Of a stretch of DNA of 64,000 nucleotides, positions 8,480 to 19,084 are shown piece after piece. The DNA comes from Tistlia consotensis USBA 355. GTDB taxonomy: Bacteria; Pseudomonadota; Alphaproteobacteria; Kiloniellales; DSM-21159. How positions within the stretch are numbered: position 1 is the first letter of the stretch; each line of letters opens with the position of its first letter. The DNA is taken from positions 1-64,000 of the forward strand of contig NZ_FWZX01000017.1 of the NCBI RefSeq assembly GCF_900177295.1, written 5' to 3'. The notes below the pieces were generated by a model that saw only the letters and a program-made list of their open reading frames with translations, made no database searches and had not been told where the DNA came from. The position numbers were made by a program, and so were the translations under genes.

Positions 8480-9259
8480 CTACGACCCGACCCGCTTCAG
8501 CCGGACGAGGCCGCCGGTCTGGCCGGCGAGCACGCCCTGGTCGGCCGGGGCCGGCCGCAGCATCGCCTGCAGCAGCTTCTCGGCGCTCGACCAGTAGGGC
8601 ACGTACCACTCGCGGTCGACGTCGAGCAGCAGCACCCGTCCGCTGCCGGCGTCGTAGGCGCCGACCGGCGAGACGTGCGGGCCGTCCCAGTCGCCGGTCA
8701 GGACGCCCTGGTTGAAGTAGACCAGCAGGAAGTCGTCGGCAGAGGCCTCGTTCTCGGCGAGCAGCGCCTGCAGCCTGGCCAGCTCTTCCGGCGTGTCGGC
8801 CGTGGGCCTGACCACCTCGATGGCGTAGCCGGAGAGGCCATAGGCCTTGAGGCTCTCGTCGAGGTAGACCGGCAGGTCGGCGAAGGTGATGCCGTCGCCC
8901 TCCTCGACGACCTTGGCGGTCCAGCCTTCGTCGCCGGTCTTCTCCAGCAGGGCCGCCTGGGTCACGATCGGCTCCTCGGCGCTGGCCGGCAGGCCGCGGA
9001 AGGCGTTGAGCACCGTGACGATGGCGGCCAGCGAGCAGGCGCTGGAGGTCTGCTGCGGCACGTAGAATCCGCTGAGCGCCCACCAGTCGGGCGCGGCGTG
9101 GCTGCGCAGGTAGTCGGGCGCCGCGTAGAAGGGCACGGCGTCCGGCCCGAACTTCGGCTTGGCTGGTGCCTGACTGTCGGCGCGGGCCGGAGCCAGCGCG
9201 AGAACGAGACCAACGACCAGCGCGAGGGCGCCGCACGCTCCCCGCAACGACCGCCGCAT
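8480..9259 (-). CDS. Phytochelatin-synthase-family cysteine peptidase
   Basis: This 259-residue protein begins with a signal peptide (MRRSLRGACGALALVVGLVLALAPARA), so it is probably periplasmic. The papain-like PCS triad is visible: C75 in QTSSACSLAAIVTVLNAF, H195 in GPHVSPVGAYD and D213 in LLLDVDREWYVPYW. The His-Asp distance of 18 equals that of known PCS proteins. Prokaryotic members are short, lack the plant C-terminal domain and mainly cleave glycine from glutathione. It is transcribed away from an ArsR/permease pair, which suggests a role in metal or metalloid tolerance. The start was placed at the signal-peptide ATG; the open frame continues upstream into a repeat. Confidence 0.82.
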   Translation of the reverse strand: MRRSLRGACGALALVVGLVLALAPARADSQAPAKPKFGPDAVPFYAAPDYLRSHAAPDWWALSGFYVPQQTSSACSLAAIVTVLNAFRGLPASAEEPIVTQAALLEKTGDEGWTAKVVEEGDGITFADLPVYLDESLKAYGLSGYAIEVVRPTADTPEELARLQALLAENEASADDFLLVYFNQGVLTGDWDGPHVSPVGAYDAGSGRVLLLDVDREWYVPYWSSAEKLLQAMLRPAPADQGVLAGQTGGLVRLKRVGS

Positions 9260-9323
9260 GACGGGCCTCCAAGGCTGTTGTGGAGCCGGAATCCTGCGCG
9301 CACTGCGGGTCGGCGGCAAGGAT

Positions 9324-9416
9324 TTCGCTTCGCCCTTCGACAAGCTCAGGACGAAGCGAATGCAAGGCGCAGTCCCCAAGGGCTTCATCCTGAGCTTGTC
9401 GAAGGGTGAAGCCCTT
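9324..9416. repeat. Bipartite palindromic element, copy A (TTCG..CTTGTCGAAGG family)
   Basis: Two stem-loop units in opposite orientation lie at 9324-9360 (outer stem TTCGCTTC/GAAGCGAA) and 9378-9416 (outer stem AAGGGCTTC/GAAGCCCTT). Their cores, around CCCTTCGACAAGCTCAGGA, are mutually complementary, so the whole can also fold as one long hairpin. It sits between the divergent PCS-like and arsR-like genes. The same element recurs at 10926-11016 and 44434-44527, with a related form at 24230-24327. Confidence 0.9.
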
Positions 9417-9446
9417 CCGCGGCCTGGCAGCTCCCTGTCGGAGCGC

Positions 9447-9496
9447 TTGACAGGCGCGAGTTTTATCGATATTTCTAAAAATATGGAAATATATCG
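9447..9496 (+). promoter_or_regulatory. Promoter and probable ArsR operator
   Basis: TTGACA (9447-9452) and TATTTC (9470-9475) are spaced 17 bp apart. CGATATTTC (9467-9475) and GAAATATATCG (9486-9496) form an imperfect AT-rich inverted repeat overlapping the -10 box and the start codon. That is where a metal-responsive ArsR repressor normally binds. Confidence 0.6.
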
Positions 9497-9800
9497 TGCC
9501 GCCCGCTGCCTGGAGACGCTCGGCCATCCGACCCGGCTCGAGGCCTTCCGGCTGCTGATCAAGGCCGGGCCCGAGGGCCTGCCGGTCGGCGAGGTGCAGG
9601 CGCACCTCGACGTGCCGGCCTCGACCCTGTCGCACCACATCGCCCTGCTGGTCCGTGCCGGGCTGGTCGAGCAGCGGCGTGAGGGCCGGGTGCTGCGCTG
9701 CCTCGCGAACTTCGGCCTGATGAACGAGCTGGTCGGCTTCCTGGCCGACGAGTGCTGCCGCGGCGTTTCCGCCCCCCTCCCCAAGCGCGACGCGAGCTGA
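9483..9800 (+). CDS. ArsR-family metalloregulator
   Basis: This 105-residue winged-helix protein has LGHPTRLEAFRLL, recognition helix VPASTLSHHIALLVRAGLVEQRREGR and the C-terminal FLADECC. The paired cysteines C91/C92 resemble the ligand site of the ArsR subgroup that lacks the classical CxC motif. The ATG at 9483 fits the family start; the upstream open frame runs through the repeat element. It lies 70 bp before an ArsP/DUF318 permease and is probably its derepressible controller. Confidence 0.85.
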   Translation: MEIYRAARCLETLGHPTRLEAFRLLIKAGPEGLPVGEVQAHLDVPASTLSHHIALLVRAGLVEQRREGRVLRCLANFGLMNELVGFLADECCRGVSAPLPKRDAS

Positions 9801-9870
9801 GTTGCCATGACGACGCCCTCGGCCGCTCCCGCGCACCTATTAATTTCGATGATTCCGGAAGGATAGGATC

Positions 9871-10917
9871 ATGTCCGAGCAGAGCCTTCGTGCCCCTTCG
9901 TCCGTCGCCGGTCTCGCGCGTCGGCTCGGCCGCGAGCGGGTCTGGCTGACCGTCGCCGGCATCCTGCTGCTGCTGGTCCTGACCGAGCCGCCCCAGGCCT
10001 CGGCGAGCCTGCGCTTCGTGCTGGTCGAGCTGTGGAGCATCGCGCCCTTCCTGCTGCTGTCGGTCGCCAGCGCGGCCTGGCTCAAGGCGGCCGGCGCCGA
10101 CCGGCTGATCGCGCGCGTCGTCGGCCTGTCGCCGGGCCTGGCGATCCTGGCGGGTGCCGCGCTCGGCGCGCTCTCGCCCTTCTGCTCCTGCGGCGTCGTG
10201 CCGATCGTCGCGGCGCTGCTGACCGTCGGCGTGCCGCTGCCGGCGGTCATGGCCTTCTGGATCGCCTCGCCGCTGATGGACCCGGAGATGTTCCTGCTGA
10301 TGGTGCCGATCGTCGGCCTCCAGTTCACCCTGGCCAAGACCGCCGCGGCGATCGCCATGGGCCTCCTGTCCGGCGGCACGGTCTGGGCGCTGCAGCGCCG
10401 CGGCCTCCTGGCCGACGCCCTCAAGGCCGGGCCGAAGGGCTGCGGCGGCTGCGGCGGCCCCAAGCTGCCTTCGGGCGAGACGCGCTGGGCCTTCTGGCGC
10501 GAAGCGCCGCGCCGCGCCCTGTTCGGCGCCGAGGCGGCCTCGGCCGGCGCCTTCCTGATGAAGTGGCTGGCCCTCGCCTTCCTGCTGGAGAGCCTGATGA
10601 TCGCCTGGCTGCCCCAGGAGCTGGTCGCCGAGACTCTGGGCGGGCAGGGGCCCTGGACGATCCTGCTCGCCGGCCTGGTCGGCGTGCCGGCCTATCTCAA
10701 CGGCTACGCCGCGGTGCCGCTGATCGCGCGGCTGCTCGACGGCGGCATGGCACCGGGCGCGGCCCTGACCTTCATGCTGGCCGGCGGCGCCAGCTCGATC
10801 CCCGCCGCCATGGCGGTCTGGGCCCTGGTGAAGCGCCCGGTCTTCGCGCTCTACCTCGGTCTGGCCCTGGCCGGCAGCGTGCTCTGCGGCTTCCTGTTCC
10901 AGGCGGTGGCCGGGTAG
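9871..10917 (+). CDS. DUF318/ArsP-type permease
   Basis: This 348-residue protein has about eight to ten membrane segments, the family motif LSPFCSCGVVP (C105, C107), and a second cysteine-rich cytoplasmic loop GPKGCGGCGGPK (C191, C194). Members of this permease family export organoarsenicals or are linked to copper/zinc efflux. A GGAAGGATAGG ribosome site precedes the ATG. Context with an ArsR regulator and a phytochelatin-synthase-like peptidase supports metal or metalloid export. The ion cannot be deduced. Confidence 0.82.
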   Translation: MSEQSLRAPSSVAGLARRLGRERVWLTVAGILLLLVLTEPPQASASLRFVLVELWSIAPFLLLSVASAAWLKAAGADRLIARVVGLSPGLAILAGAALGALSPFCSCGVVPIVAALLTVGVPLPAVMAFWIASPLMDPEMFLLMVPIVGLQFTLAKTAAAIAMGLLSGGTVWALQRRGLLADALKAGPKGCGGCGGPKLPSGETRWAFWREAPRRALFGAEAASAGAFLMKWLALAFLLESLMIAWLPQELVAETLGGQGPWTILLAGLVGVPAYLNGYAAVPLIARLLDGGMAPGAALTFMLAGGASSIPAAMAVWALVKRPVFALYLGLALAGSVLCGFLFQAVAG

Positions 10918-10925
10918 GCGCCGGC

Positions 10926-11016
10926 TTCGCTTCGCCCTTCGACGAGCTCGGGACGAAGCGAATTCGATGGCGATTCCAAGGGCTTCATCCTGAGCTTGTC
11001 GAAGGGTGAAGCCCTT
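10926..11016. repeat. Bipartite palindromic element, copy B
   Basis: Units lie at 10926-10962 (outer stem TTCGCTTC/GAAGCGAA) and 10978-11016 (AAGGGCTTC/GAAGCCCTT). Copy B is nearly identical to copy A and in the same orientation. It sits between the 3' ends of the permease gene and lipB and could terminate both transcripts. Copies A and B bracket the arsR-permease pair. Confidence 0.9.
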
Positions 11017-11026
11017 TCCGGCGCCG

Positions 11027-11701
11027 TCAGCCGAAGACCTCGGGAAAGGTCCCGATCAGAGCGGCATCGACGTCGGCCATCGTCGCCGGGATGCCGAGGT
11101 CGACCAGCGAGGTCACGCCGTGCTCGCGGATGCCGCAGGGCACGATGCCGGCGAAGTGCGAGAGGTCGGGCTCGACGTTGAGCGCGACGCCGTGGAACGA
11201 GACCCAGCGCCGCACCCGCACGCCGATCGCGGCGATCTTGTCCTCGCGGCCGCGCTCGCCGCCGTAGGGGCCGCGGTCGACCCAGATGCCGACCCGGCCG
11301 CAGCGCCGCTCGCCGACGACGTTGAAGCGGGCCAGGCTGCGGATCAGCCACTCCTCCAGGTTCCGCACGTAGGCGCGGACGTCGGGGTTGCGGCGCTTCA
11401 GGTCGAGCAGCACGTAGGCGACCCGCTGGCCGGGGCCGTGATAGGTGAACTCGCCGCCGCGGCCGGTGCGGTGGACCGGGAAGCGCGCCTCCAGCAGGTC
11501 CTCGTCGCGGGCGCTGGTGCCGGCGGTGTAGATCGGCGGGTGCTCGAGCAGCCAGACCAGCTCCGGCGCCGTGCCGGCGCGGATCGCCGCGACCCGCTCC
11601 TCCATCGCCGCGACGGCCTCGGGGTAGTCGACGGGCCGCGCCTCGATCCGCCACTCGACGGCCTCGGCGGCGGGGCTGCTGCTGTGCTCCAGGGCGCTCA
11701 T
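11027..11701 (-). CDS. lipB: Octanoyl-[acyl-carrier-protein]:protein N-octanoyltransferase
   Basis: This 224-residue cytoplasmic enzyme moves octanoate from acyl carrier protein to lipoyl domains, the first step of lipoate synthesis. LipB motifs are clear: [28 protein letters not shown], the catalytic lysine in [15 protein letters not shown] and the catalytic cysteine in GIVPCGI. The length is normal. It is divergent from maeB, with about 130 bp between the two starts. Confidence 0.95.
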   Translation of the reverse strand: MSALEHSSSPAAEAVEWRIEARPVDYPEAVAAMEERVAAIRAGTAPELVWLLEHPPIYTAGTSARDEDLLEARFPVHRTGRGGEFTYHGPGQRVAYVLLDLKRRNPDVRAYVRNLEEWLIRSLARFNVVGERRCGRVGIWVDRGPYGGERGREDKIAAIGVRVRRWVSFHGVALNVEPDLSHFAGIVPCGIREHGVTSLVDLGIPATMADVDAALIGTFPEVFG

Positions 11702-11832
11702 GACGCATATCTAGCAGCCGGGAGCGCCCCTTGTCTTCGCCAGCCGTTCCAGTACCTTGGCGCGCGACGCCCAGGGACCTCGGGTCCCGGGGCGGCCCAT
11801 CACGGACCGAAGACAGGACAGGGGAGGCGCCG

Positions 11833-14118
<2,286 letters not shown>

Positions 14119-14123
14119 GCTCG

Positions 14124-15512
14124 ATGGCCGAGGTCCAGACCGACCGGCCGCCCGAGACCAGCCCCGACGAAGTCGGCCTGAGCGACGAGACGGTGCGCGC
14201 CGTCGAGATCGCGCTCGACGGCGGCCGCGTCGACGAGGTCGAGGACCTGGTCGACGAGCTGCACCCGGCCGACATGGCCGACCTGCTGGAGAGCGTGACC
14301 CGCGAGGACCGGGCGCTGCTGCTCGACATCGTCGGCCCGACCCTCGATCCGGAGGTGCTGACCTACCTCGACTCGGCGCTGCGCGACGAGGTCGCCGAGA
14401 AGCTCGGCCCGAAGGAGACCGCTGCGATCCTGAAGCGGCTGGAGTCCGACGACGCCCTGGAATTCTTCGAGGACCTGTCCGAGGAGCTGCGCGTCCAGGT
14501 GCTGGCGCGCGTGCCGGTGACCATCCGCCGGCTGCTGCAGGAGGGCCTGGAGTACCCGGAGGACTCGGCCGGCCGCCTGATGCAGCGCGAGGTCGTGGTC
14601 GTGCCGGCGATCTGGACGGTCGGCGAGACCATCGACTACATGCGGCAGCACAAGAAGCAGATGCCGCAGGACTTCTACGACCTCTACGTCGTCGACCCGC
14701 GCTACAAGCCGATCGGCAAGCTGCCGCTCAGCCGGGTGCTGCGCAACAAGCGCCCGGTCAAGATCGTCGACATCATGCAGCAGGAGCTCAACCCGGTACC
14801 GGTCGGCCTGGACCAGGAGGAGGTCGCCTACCTGTTCAAGCAGTACTCGCTGCTCTCGGCGCCGGTCGTCGACCCGGCCGGCCGCCTGGTCGGCGTGATC
14901 ACCGTCGACGACGTCGTGCACGTCGTCGAGGAGGAGGCCGAGGACGACCTCCTGAAGATGGGCGGCGTCTCGGAGACCGACCTCTATTCGGCGGTGCTGC
15001 AGACGACCCGCTCGCGCTTCACCTGGCTGGTCGTCAACCTCGGCACCGCGGTGCTCGCCTCCTCGGTCATCGGCCTCTTCGAATCGACCATCTCGAAGGT
15101 CGTCGCACTGGCCGTGCTGATGCCGATCGTCGCCTCGATGGGCGGCAACGCCGGCACCCAGACGGTGACCGTCGCGGTGCGTGCTCTGGCGCTCAAGGAG
15201 CTGACCGGCAAGGCGGCCTGGCGCTTCGTCTGGCGCGAGGTCATGGTCGGCGTCGCCAACGGCCTGCTCTTCGCGGTCCTGGTCGGCCTCGTCGCCTGGG
15301 CCTGGTTCGACCAGCCGCTGATCGGCGTCGTGATCGCCGCGGCCATGGTCATCAACCTGCTCTCGGCGGGCCTGTTCGGCACGATCATCCCGCTCGCCCT
15401 GGAGAAGCTGGGCGCCGACCCGGCGGTCGCCTCGACGGTCTTCCTGACCACGGTGACCGACGTCGTCGGCTTCTTCGCCTTCCTGGGCCTGGCGGCGCTG
15501 ATCCTGTTCTAG
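14124..15512 (+). CDS. mgtE: MgtE-type magnesium transporter
   Basis: This 462-residue protein has an N-terminal superhelical MgtE_N domain (ELHPADMADLLESV...DALEFFEDL), two CBS domains (DFYDLYVVDPRYKPIG, YSLLSAPVVDPAGRLVGVITVDDVV) and five C-terminal membrane helices containing MGGNAGTQT. The cytosolic domains of this family sense Mg2+ and gate the channel. It lies 5 bp after maeB and may be co-transcribed with it. Confidence 0.93.
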   Translation: MAEVQTDRPPETSPDEVGLSDETVRAVEIALDGGRVDEVEDLVDELHPADMADLLESVTREDRALLLDIVGPTLDPEVLTYLDSALRDEVAEKLGPKETAAILKRLESDDALEFFEDLSEELRVQVLARVPVTIRRLLQEGLEYPEDSAGRLMQREVVVVPAIWTVGETIDYMRQHKKQMPQDFYDLYVVDPRYKPIGKLPLSRVLRNKRPVKIVDIMQQELNPVPVGLDQEEVAYLFKQYSLLSAPVVDPAGRLVGVITVDDVVHVVEEEAEDDLLKMGGVSETDLYSAVLQTTRSRFTWLVVNLGTAVLASSVIGLFESTISKVVALAVLMPIVASMGGNAGTQTVTVAVRALALKELTGKAAWRFVWREVMVGVANGLLFAVLVGLVAWAWFDQPLIGVVIAAAMVINLLSAGLFGTIIPLALEKLGADPAVASTVFLTTVTDVVGFFAFLGLAALILF

Positions 15513-15518
15513 GCCCGG

Positions 15519-16328
15519 TCACGCCCCACTCGGGCCGAGCAGGGCGGCCAGGATCGCCTCGGGCGCGTCCTCCTGGACCAGATGCGCGGCGCCCGGCACG
15601 AGCAGTGGCGGCGCGGCGCCGATCAGGCCGGCGAGGCGCTCGCCGAAGGACGGCGGGATGAAGCTGTCCTCGGCGCCCCAGACCAACCGGACCGGGAAGG
15701 GCGGGCGGCCGTAGCGCCGCTCCAGCTCGGCGACGTAGGCTTCGTCGGTCTGGGCAATGTAGCGGTAGAAGGCCGCCTGTCCGGCTTCGCCCCGGAACGG
15801 CGCGGCGTAGATCTCCCGCGCCTCCGCGCTCAGCGGCCGGGCCGCCGCCTGCTGGATGTAGGCCTGGAACAGCGCCTCGTGCGCATAGGCGGGCAGGCCG
15901 GCGAAGGCGGCCTCGTGCTCGCGGACGTGGCGGAAGAAGGGCGAGCCCGAGGGCAGCACGGCGACCGGGTCGATCAGCGTCAGCCGGCGGTACTGCAGGC
16001 CGCCGAGGAAGTGGCCGCGCAGCGCGGCCAAGCCGCCGAAGTCGTGGGCCACGATCTCCGGCCGCTCCAGGCCCCAGTGCCCGAGCAGGGCGGCCAGGAC
16101 CGGGTCGTGCGAGGCGGGATCGACAGCTGCGGCCTTCTCGGAAGCGCCCATGCCGGGCAGGTCGAAGAAGAAGACGCTGCGCCCGCGCGCCAGCCAGGGC
16201 GCGATGCGACGCCAGACCTGCGAGGAGAAGGGCCAGCCGTGGATCAGCACCAGCGGCTCGCCCTCGCCGATCCGTCCCCAGGCGATGCGCCGGCCGTCGT
16301 GCTCGAAGCTCTGGTTGAGGGTCAGCAT
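15519..16328 (-). CDS. Alpha/beta hydrolase, epoxide hydrolase / haloalkane dehalogenase type
   Basis: This 269-residue soluble enzyme has the oxyanion motif HGWPFSS, a nucleophile elbow with aspartate (VAHDFGGLAAL), the acid in WGAEDSF and the histidine in GAAHLVQEDAPE. An Asp nucleophile points to epoxide hydrolases, haloalkane or fluoroacetate dehalogenases rather than serine esterases. It converges with mgtE. It is divergent from a CGNR regulator that probably controls it. Confidence 0.8.
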   Translation of the reverse strand: MLTLNQSFEHDGRRIAWGRIGEGEPLVLIHGWPFSSQVWRRIAPWLARGRSVFFFDLPGMGASEKAAAVDPASHDPVLAALLGHWGLERPEIVAHDFGGLAALRGHFLGGLQYRRLTLIDPVAVLPSGSPFFRHVREHEAAFAGLPAYAHEALFQAYIQQAAARPLSAEAREIYAAPFRGEAGQAAFYRYIAQTDEAYVAELERRYGRPPFPVRLVWGAEDSFIPPSFGERLAGLIGAAPPLLVPGAAHLVQEDAPEAILAALLGPSGA

Positions 16329-16341
16329 GTTCCGTCTCTCC

Positions 16342-16372
16342 GATAACCGTTTTATCAGAAATAAGAGTTATC
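16342..16372. promoter_or_regulatory. GATAA inverted repeats upstream of the hydrolase
   Basis: GATAA (16342-16346) pairs with TTATC (16352-16356), and GATAAC (16342-16347) also pairs with GTTATC (16367-16372). The AT-rich block lies 14 bp from the hydrolase start. It is a candidate operator on the hydrolase side of the divergent region. Confidence 0.4.
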
Positions 16373-16401
16373 TTGCTCTGATCGACAGATCAACCTATAA
16401 A
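16373..16401 (+). promoter_or_regulatory. Promoter of the CGNR regulator with embedded palindrome
   Basis: TTGCTC (16373-16378) and TATAAA (16396-16401) are separated by exactly 17 bp. TGATC-GACA-GATCA (16379-16392) lies entirely between the two boxes. A bound regulator there would block RNA polymerase, which suggests autoregulation. Confidence 0.6.
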
Positions 16402-16427
16402 TCAAATATAATGGTTACGAGACGCTC

Positions 16428-17012
16428 ATGAGCATGTGGCGAACCCACGGCTTCTTCGGTGGCCACCCGGTCCTCGACTTCGCCAACACGCTGGACGACG
16501 ACGGCAAGACGCGCGCCGAGGAGACGCTGCGCGACTGGAGCGATCTGCTCGCCTGGGCGCGCCAGGCCGAGGTCGTCGACGAGGACGAGGTTGGCAGGCT
16601 CGCCGCCTGCTCCGGCCCCGAGGCGGCGGCCGCCCTGGCCCGGCTGCTCGCGCTGCGGGAGCTCGTCTGGTCGGTGCTGTGTGCCCAGGCCGCCGGCCGG
16701 CCCGCGGCGCCCGAGCAGCTCGAGGCGCTCGCCACGGCGATCCGCGAGGCGTTGGCGCGCGCGCATCTGGTCCAGGCCGGCGGGGGCTTCGCCTGGCAGG
16801 TCGCGTTCGCCGATCAAGGCCCCGACGTCGTTCGACTGCGCCTGCTGCTGGCCCTGGAGGCGCTGCTCCAGGATCCGGAGCTGGTCCGGCTCAGGGAGTG
16901 CGGCCGCTGCACCGCCCTGTTTCTGGACCGGGGGCGCGGCGTCGGGCGCCGCTGGTGCCGCATGGAAACCTGCGGCAACCGGGCCAAGGCCGAGCGCTTC
17001 CGGCGCAAGTGA
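16428..17012 (+). CDS. CGNR zinc-finger / ABATE-domain regulator
   Basis: This 194-residue protein starts with the ABATE-type motif GGHPVLDFANTLD. It ends in a CGNR zinc finger, CGRCTALFLDRGRGVGRRWCRMETCGNRAKAERFR, with four cysteines. The family is thought to bind DNA or RNA and ligand but is poorly studied. A second in-frame ATG lies two codons later at 16434. Divergence from the hydrolase gene, with operators between them, suggests it regulates that enzyme. Confidence 0.82.
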   Translation: MSMWRTHGFFGGHPVLDFANTLDDDGKTRAEETLRDWSDLLAWARQAEVVDEDEVGRLAACSGPEAAAALARLLALRELVWSVLCAQAAGRPAAPEQLEALATAIREALARAHLVQAGGGFAWQVAFADQGPDVVRLRLLLALEALLQDPELVRLRECGRCTALFLDRGRGVGRRWCRMETCGNRAKAERFRRK

Positions 17013-17045
17013 CCGCCGGCCTCGGCCGGCTTCGGCAAGCGTCGC

Positions 17046-17954
17046 TCAGAGCCCGGGCAGCCGGTCCAGGTGGTCGGCCGAGCCGCGGTCCATCATCGCC
17101 ATGTGGCTGACGCCGGGGCTGCCGTCGGCGAGGTCGAGCTCCGCGACGCTGCCGCCGGCGCCGCGCAGCGCCGCGGCAAAGTCGCGCCAGCGCGCGGTCA
17201 GGCCGCGCCAGGTCGCGTCGCAGTCCAGGTAGTCGCCCCGGGCCAGCACGACCGGCACGCCGGCCAGCAGCTCGGGCCGCTCGGCGAAGCCGGAGGGCTC
17301 GAGCGCGATCAGGCGCTCGACCGCCTCCGGGGCACGGGCCGCGGCCTCGAAGGCGGCCTCGCCGCCCTGGCTGTGGCAGATCACCGTGGCCCGGCCGAGC
17401 CGGCGCAGCACGGCCTCGAAGGCCGCGACCTGGGCCGGGCCGCTGCTGGTCCAGCGCGGCACGAAGCCGCGGCCGAAATCCTCCAGGCGCGCGACCGGGA
17501 ACTGCTGGTTCGGGAAGGCGCGGCGCGCCGCGAAGTCCTCCGGCCGGCCGAAGCGGAACAGGCGCCAAGCCTCCTGCAGCGAGCGCAGGATCGGCTCGCC
17601 GGGCCACAGGCCGGGCTTCCAGCCGGCGCGGCCGCGCTCGACGTTGTCGACGACGTGGACCTCGAGGCCGCGGTCGAGCAGCAGGTGCAGCCAGCCGGGC
17701 CGGCCGTCGGGCGTGGTCTCCCACATCGCGCCGGTCATGCCGCCGCCGTGCAGCAGCACGACCGGCGGGCGGTCGCGCCGGCGGCTCGGCACGAAGTACT
17801 GGACGTAGGCGCTCTCGACCGGGAAGGCGCCGTTGGGATCGTAGGGATAGCGGGTGCTGGCGGTGAAGGCGATCTCGCGGCAGGGCTCGCCGCTCACCTC
17901 GACCAGGCGGCCGCCCGCGCGGTAGCTGCCGAAGTCGCTGAGGCTGTAGCTCAC
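17046..17954 (-). CDS. Alpha/beta hydrolase (esterase-like)
   Basis: This 302-residue protein has VVLLHGGGMTGAMWETT (oxyanion loop), a serine elbow CHSQGGEAAF, ARGDYLD as likely acid region and SHMAMMDRGS near the C-terminus for the histidine. A GTG at 17954 was chosen as start because the frame upstream lies in the adjacent TRAP spacer. It follows the TRAP binding-protein gene by about 60 bp on the same strand, so it may act on the imported organic acid or its ester. No signal peptide is seen. Confidence 0.78.
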   Translation of the reverse strand: MSYSLSDFGSYRAGGRLVEVSGEPCREIAFTASTRYPYDPNGAFPVESAYVQYFVPSRRRDRPPVVLLHGGGMTGAMWETTPDGRPGWLHLLLDRGLEVHVVDNVERGRAGWKPGLWPGEPILRSLQEAWRLFRFGRPEDFAARRAFPNQQFPVARLEDFGRGFVPRWTSSGPAQVAAFEAVLRRLGRATVICHSQGGEAAFEAAARAPEAVERLIALEPSGFAERPELLAGVPVVLARGDYLDCDATWRGLTARWRDFAAALRGAGGSVAELDLADGSPGVSHMAMMDRGSADHLDRLPGL

Positions 17955-18013
17955 CGCTCGTCCCCGGGGTTGCGGCCGCGCCGCGCGGGCGGCACGGCGC
18001 GGCCGTTCCGCCG

Positions 18014-19039
18014 TCACAGCCTGTTCAGCGCCTGGTACTGGTCGTAGGCCTTGGAGAAGGCGCGGTAGCTTTCCAGCACCTTCCTGAACATCGGGTCGGC
18101 GGCCTCGTTCTCGGCATAGACCTCGGCGGTCGCCTTGCGCAGCGCCTCGATCACGCTGTCCGGGAAGCGCTCGACCGTGACGCCGTCGGCGCGGAAGGCG
18201 TCGAGCGCCTCCTGCTGCCCGGCGACCGCGGTGCCGATGGTCCAGAGGTCGATGTCGCTGCACACCGTCTCGACCGCGGTGCGCTCGGCGTCGCTCCAGC
18301 CGTTCCACTTGTCCTTGTTGACGTAGAGCTCGATGAAGCCCGACGGCTGGTGCCAGCCGGGGAAGTAGTAGTGCTTGGCGACCTTGTCGAGGCCGAGCAG
18401 GCGGTCGATCATCGGGAAGGACAGCTCGGTCGCGTCGAGCCGTCCGGTCTCCAGGGAGGTCGAGATCTCGCCGGCCGGCAGCGACATCGGGTTGGCGCCG
18501 AGCTTGCTCAGCACCTTGCCGCCGAGGCCGCCGATGCGGATCTTCAGGCCCTTCAGGTCCTCGGGCGACTTGATCTCCTTGGTGTACCAGCCGCCGGCCT
18601 CGGAGATGATCACGCCGCAGGGCATCGGCACGACGTTGAAGGGCGCGTAGATCTCGCGCCACAGCTGCAGGCCGCCGCCGTGCAGCACCCAGGAGACGTA
18701 CTTGATCGCGTCCGGGCCGAAGGGGATCGAGCCGAACAGCGCGGCCGCCGGCGCCTTGCCGGCGGCGTAGCCGGCATAGGACCAGCCGGCGTCGATCGCC
18801 CCGGCGCCGACGTTGTCGAGGATCTCGAAGGGCGGCGACAGCTCGCCGGCGCCGTAGTGCTTGAAGGCGATCTTGCCGCCGGTCAGCGTGTCGACCTCGG
18901 CGGCGAAGCGGTCGGCAGCCGGGCCGAGGATCGGCAGGTTCTTGCCGAAGGCGCTCTGCAGGCTGTAGGTCCCGGCCGAGGCCCCGCCGGCGGTCAGGCT
19001 CAGCAGGGCGGCGGCGAGCAGCAACTTCCTCATGATCAA
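18014..19039 (-). CDS. TRAP transporter solute-binding protein (DctP family)
   Basis: This 341-residue protein has a signal peptide (MIMRKLLLAAALLSLTAGGASA). The DctP fold follows: the TGGKIAFKHYGAGEL block, then SPEDLKGLKIRIGGLGGKVLSKLGANPMSLPAGEISTSLETGRLDA. A second ATG lies two codons in, at 19033. It captures an organic acid in the periplasm for the DctQ/DctM permease encoded just upstream. The ligand is not deducible. Confidence 0.9.
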   Translation of the reverse strand: MIMRKLLLAAALLSLTAGGASAGTYSLQSAFGKNLPILGPAADRFAAEVDTLTGGKIAFKHYGAGELSPPFEILDNVGAGAIDAGWSYAGYAAGKAPAAALFGSIPFGPDAIKYVSWVLHGGGLQLWREIYAPFNVVPMPCGVIISEAGGWYTKEIKSPEDLKGLKIRIGGLGGKVLSKLGANPMSLPAGEISTSLETGRLDATELSFPMIDRLLGLDKVAKHYYFPGWHQPSGFIELYVNKDKWNGWSDAERTAVETVCSDIDLWTIGTAVAGQQEALDAFRADGVTVERFPDSVIEALRKATAEVYAENEAADPMFRKVLESYRAFSKAYDQYQALNRL

Positions 19040-19084
19040 GGTTCCTCCCGTGATGCGGGCCCCGTTCCCTGGGGCCTCGGCGGG

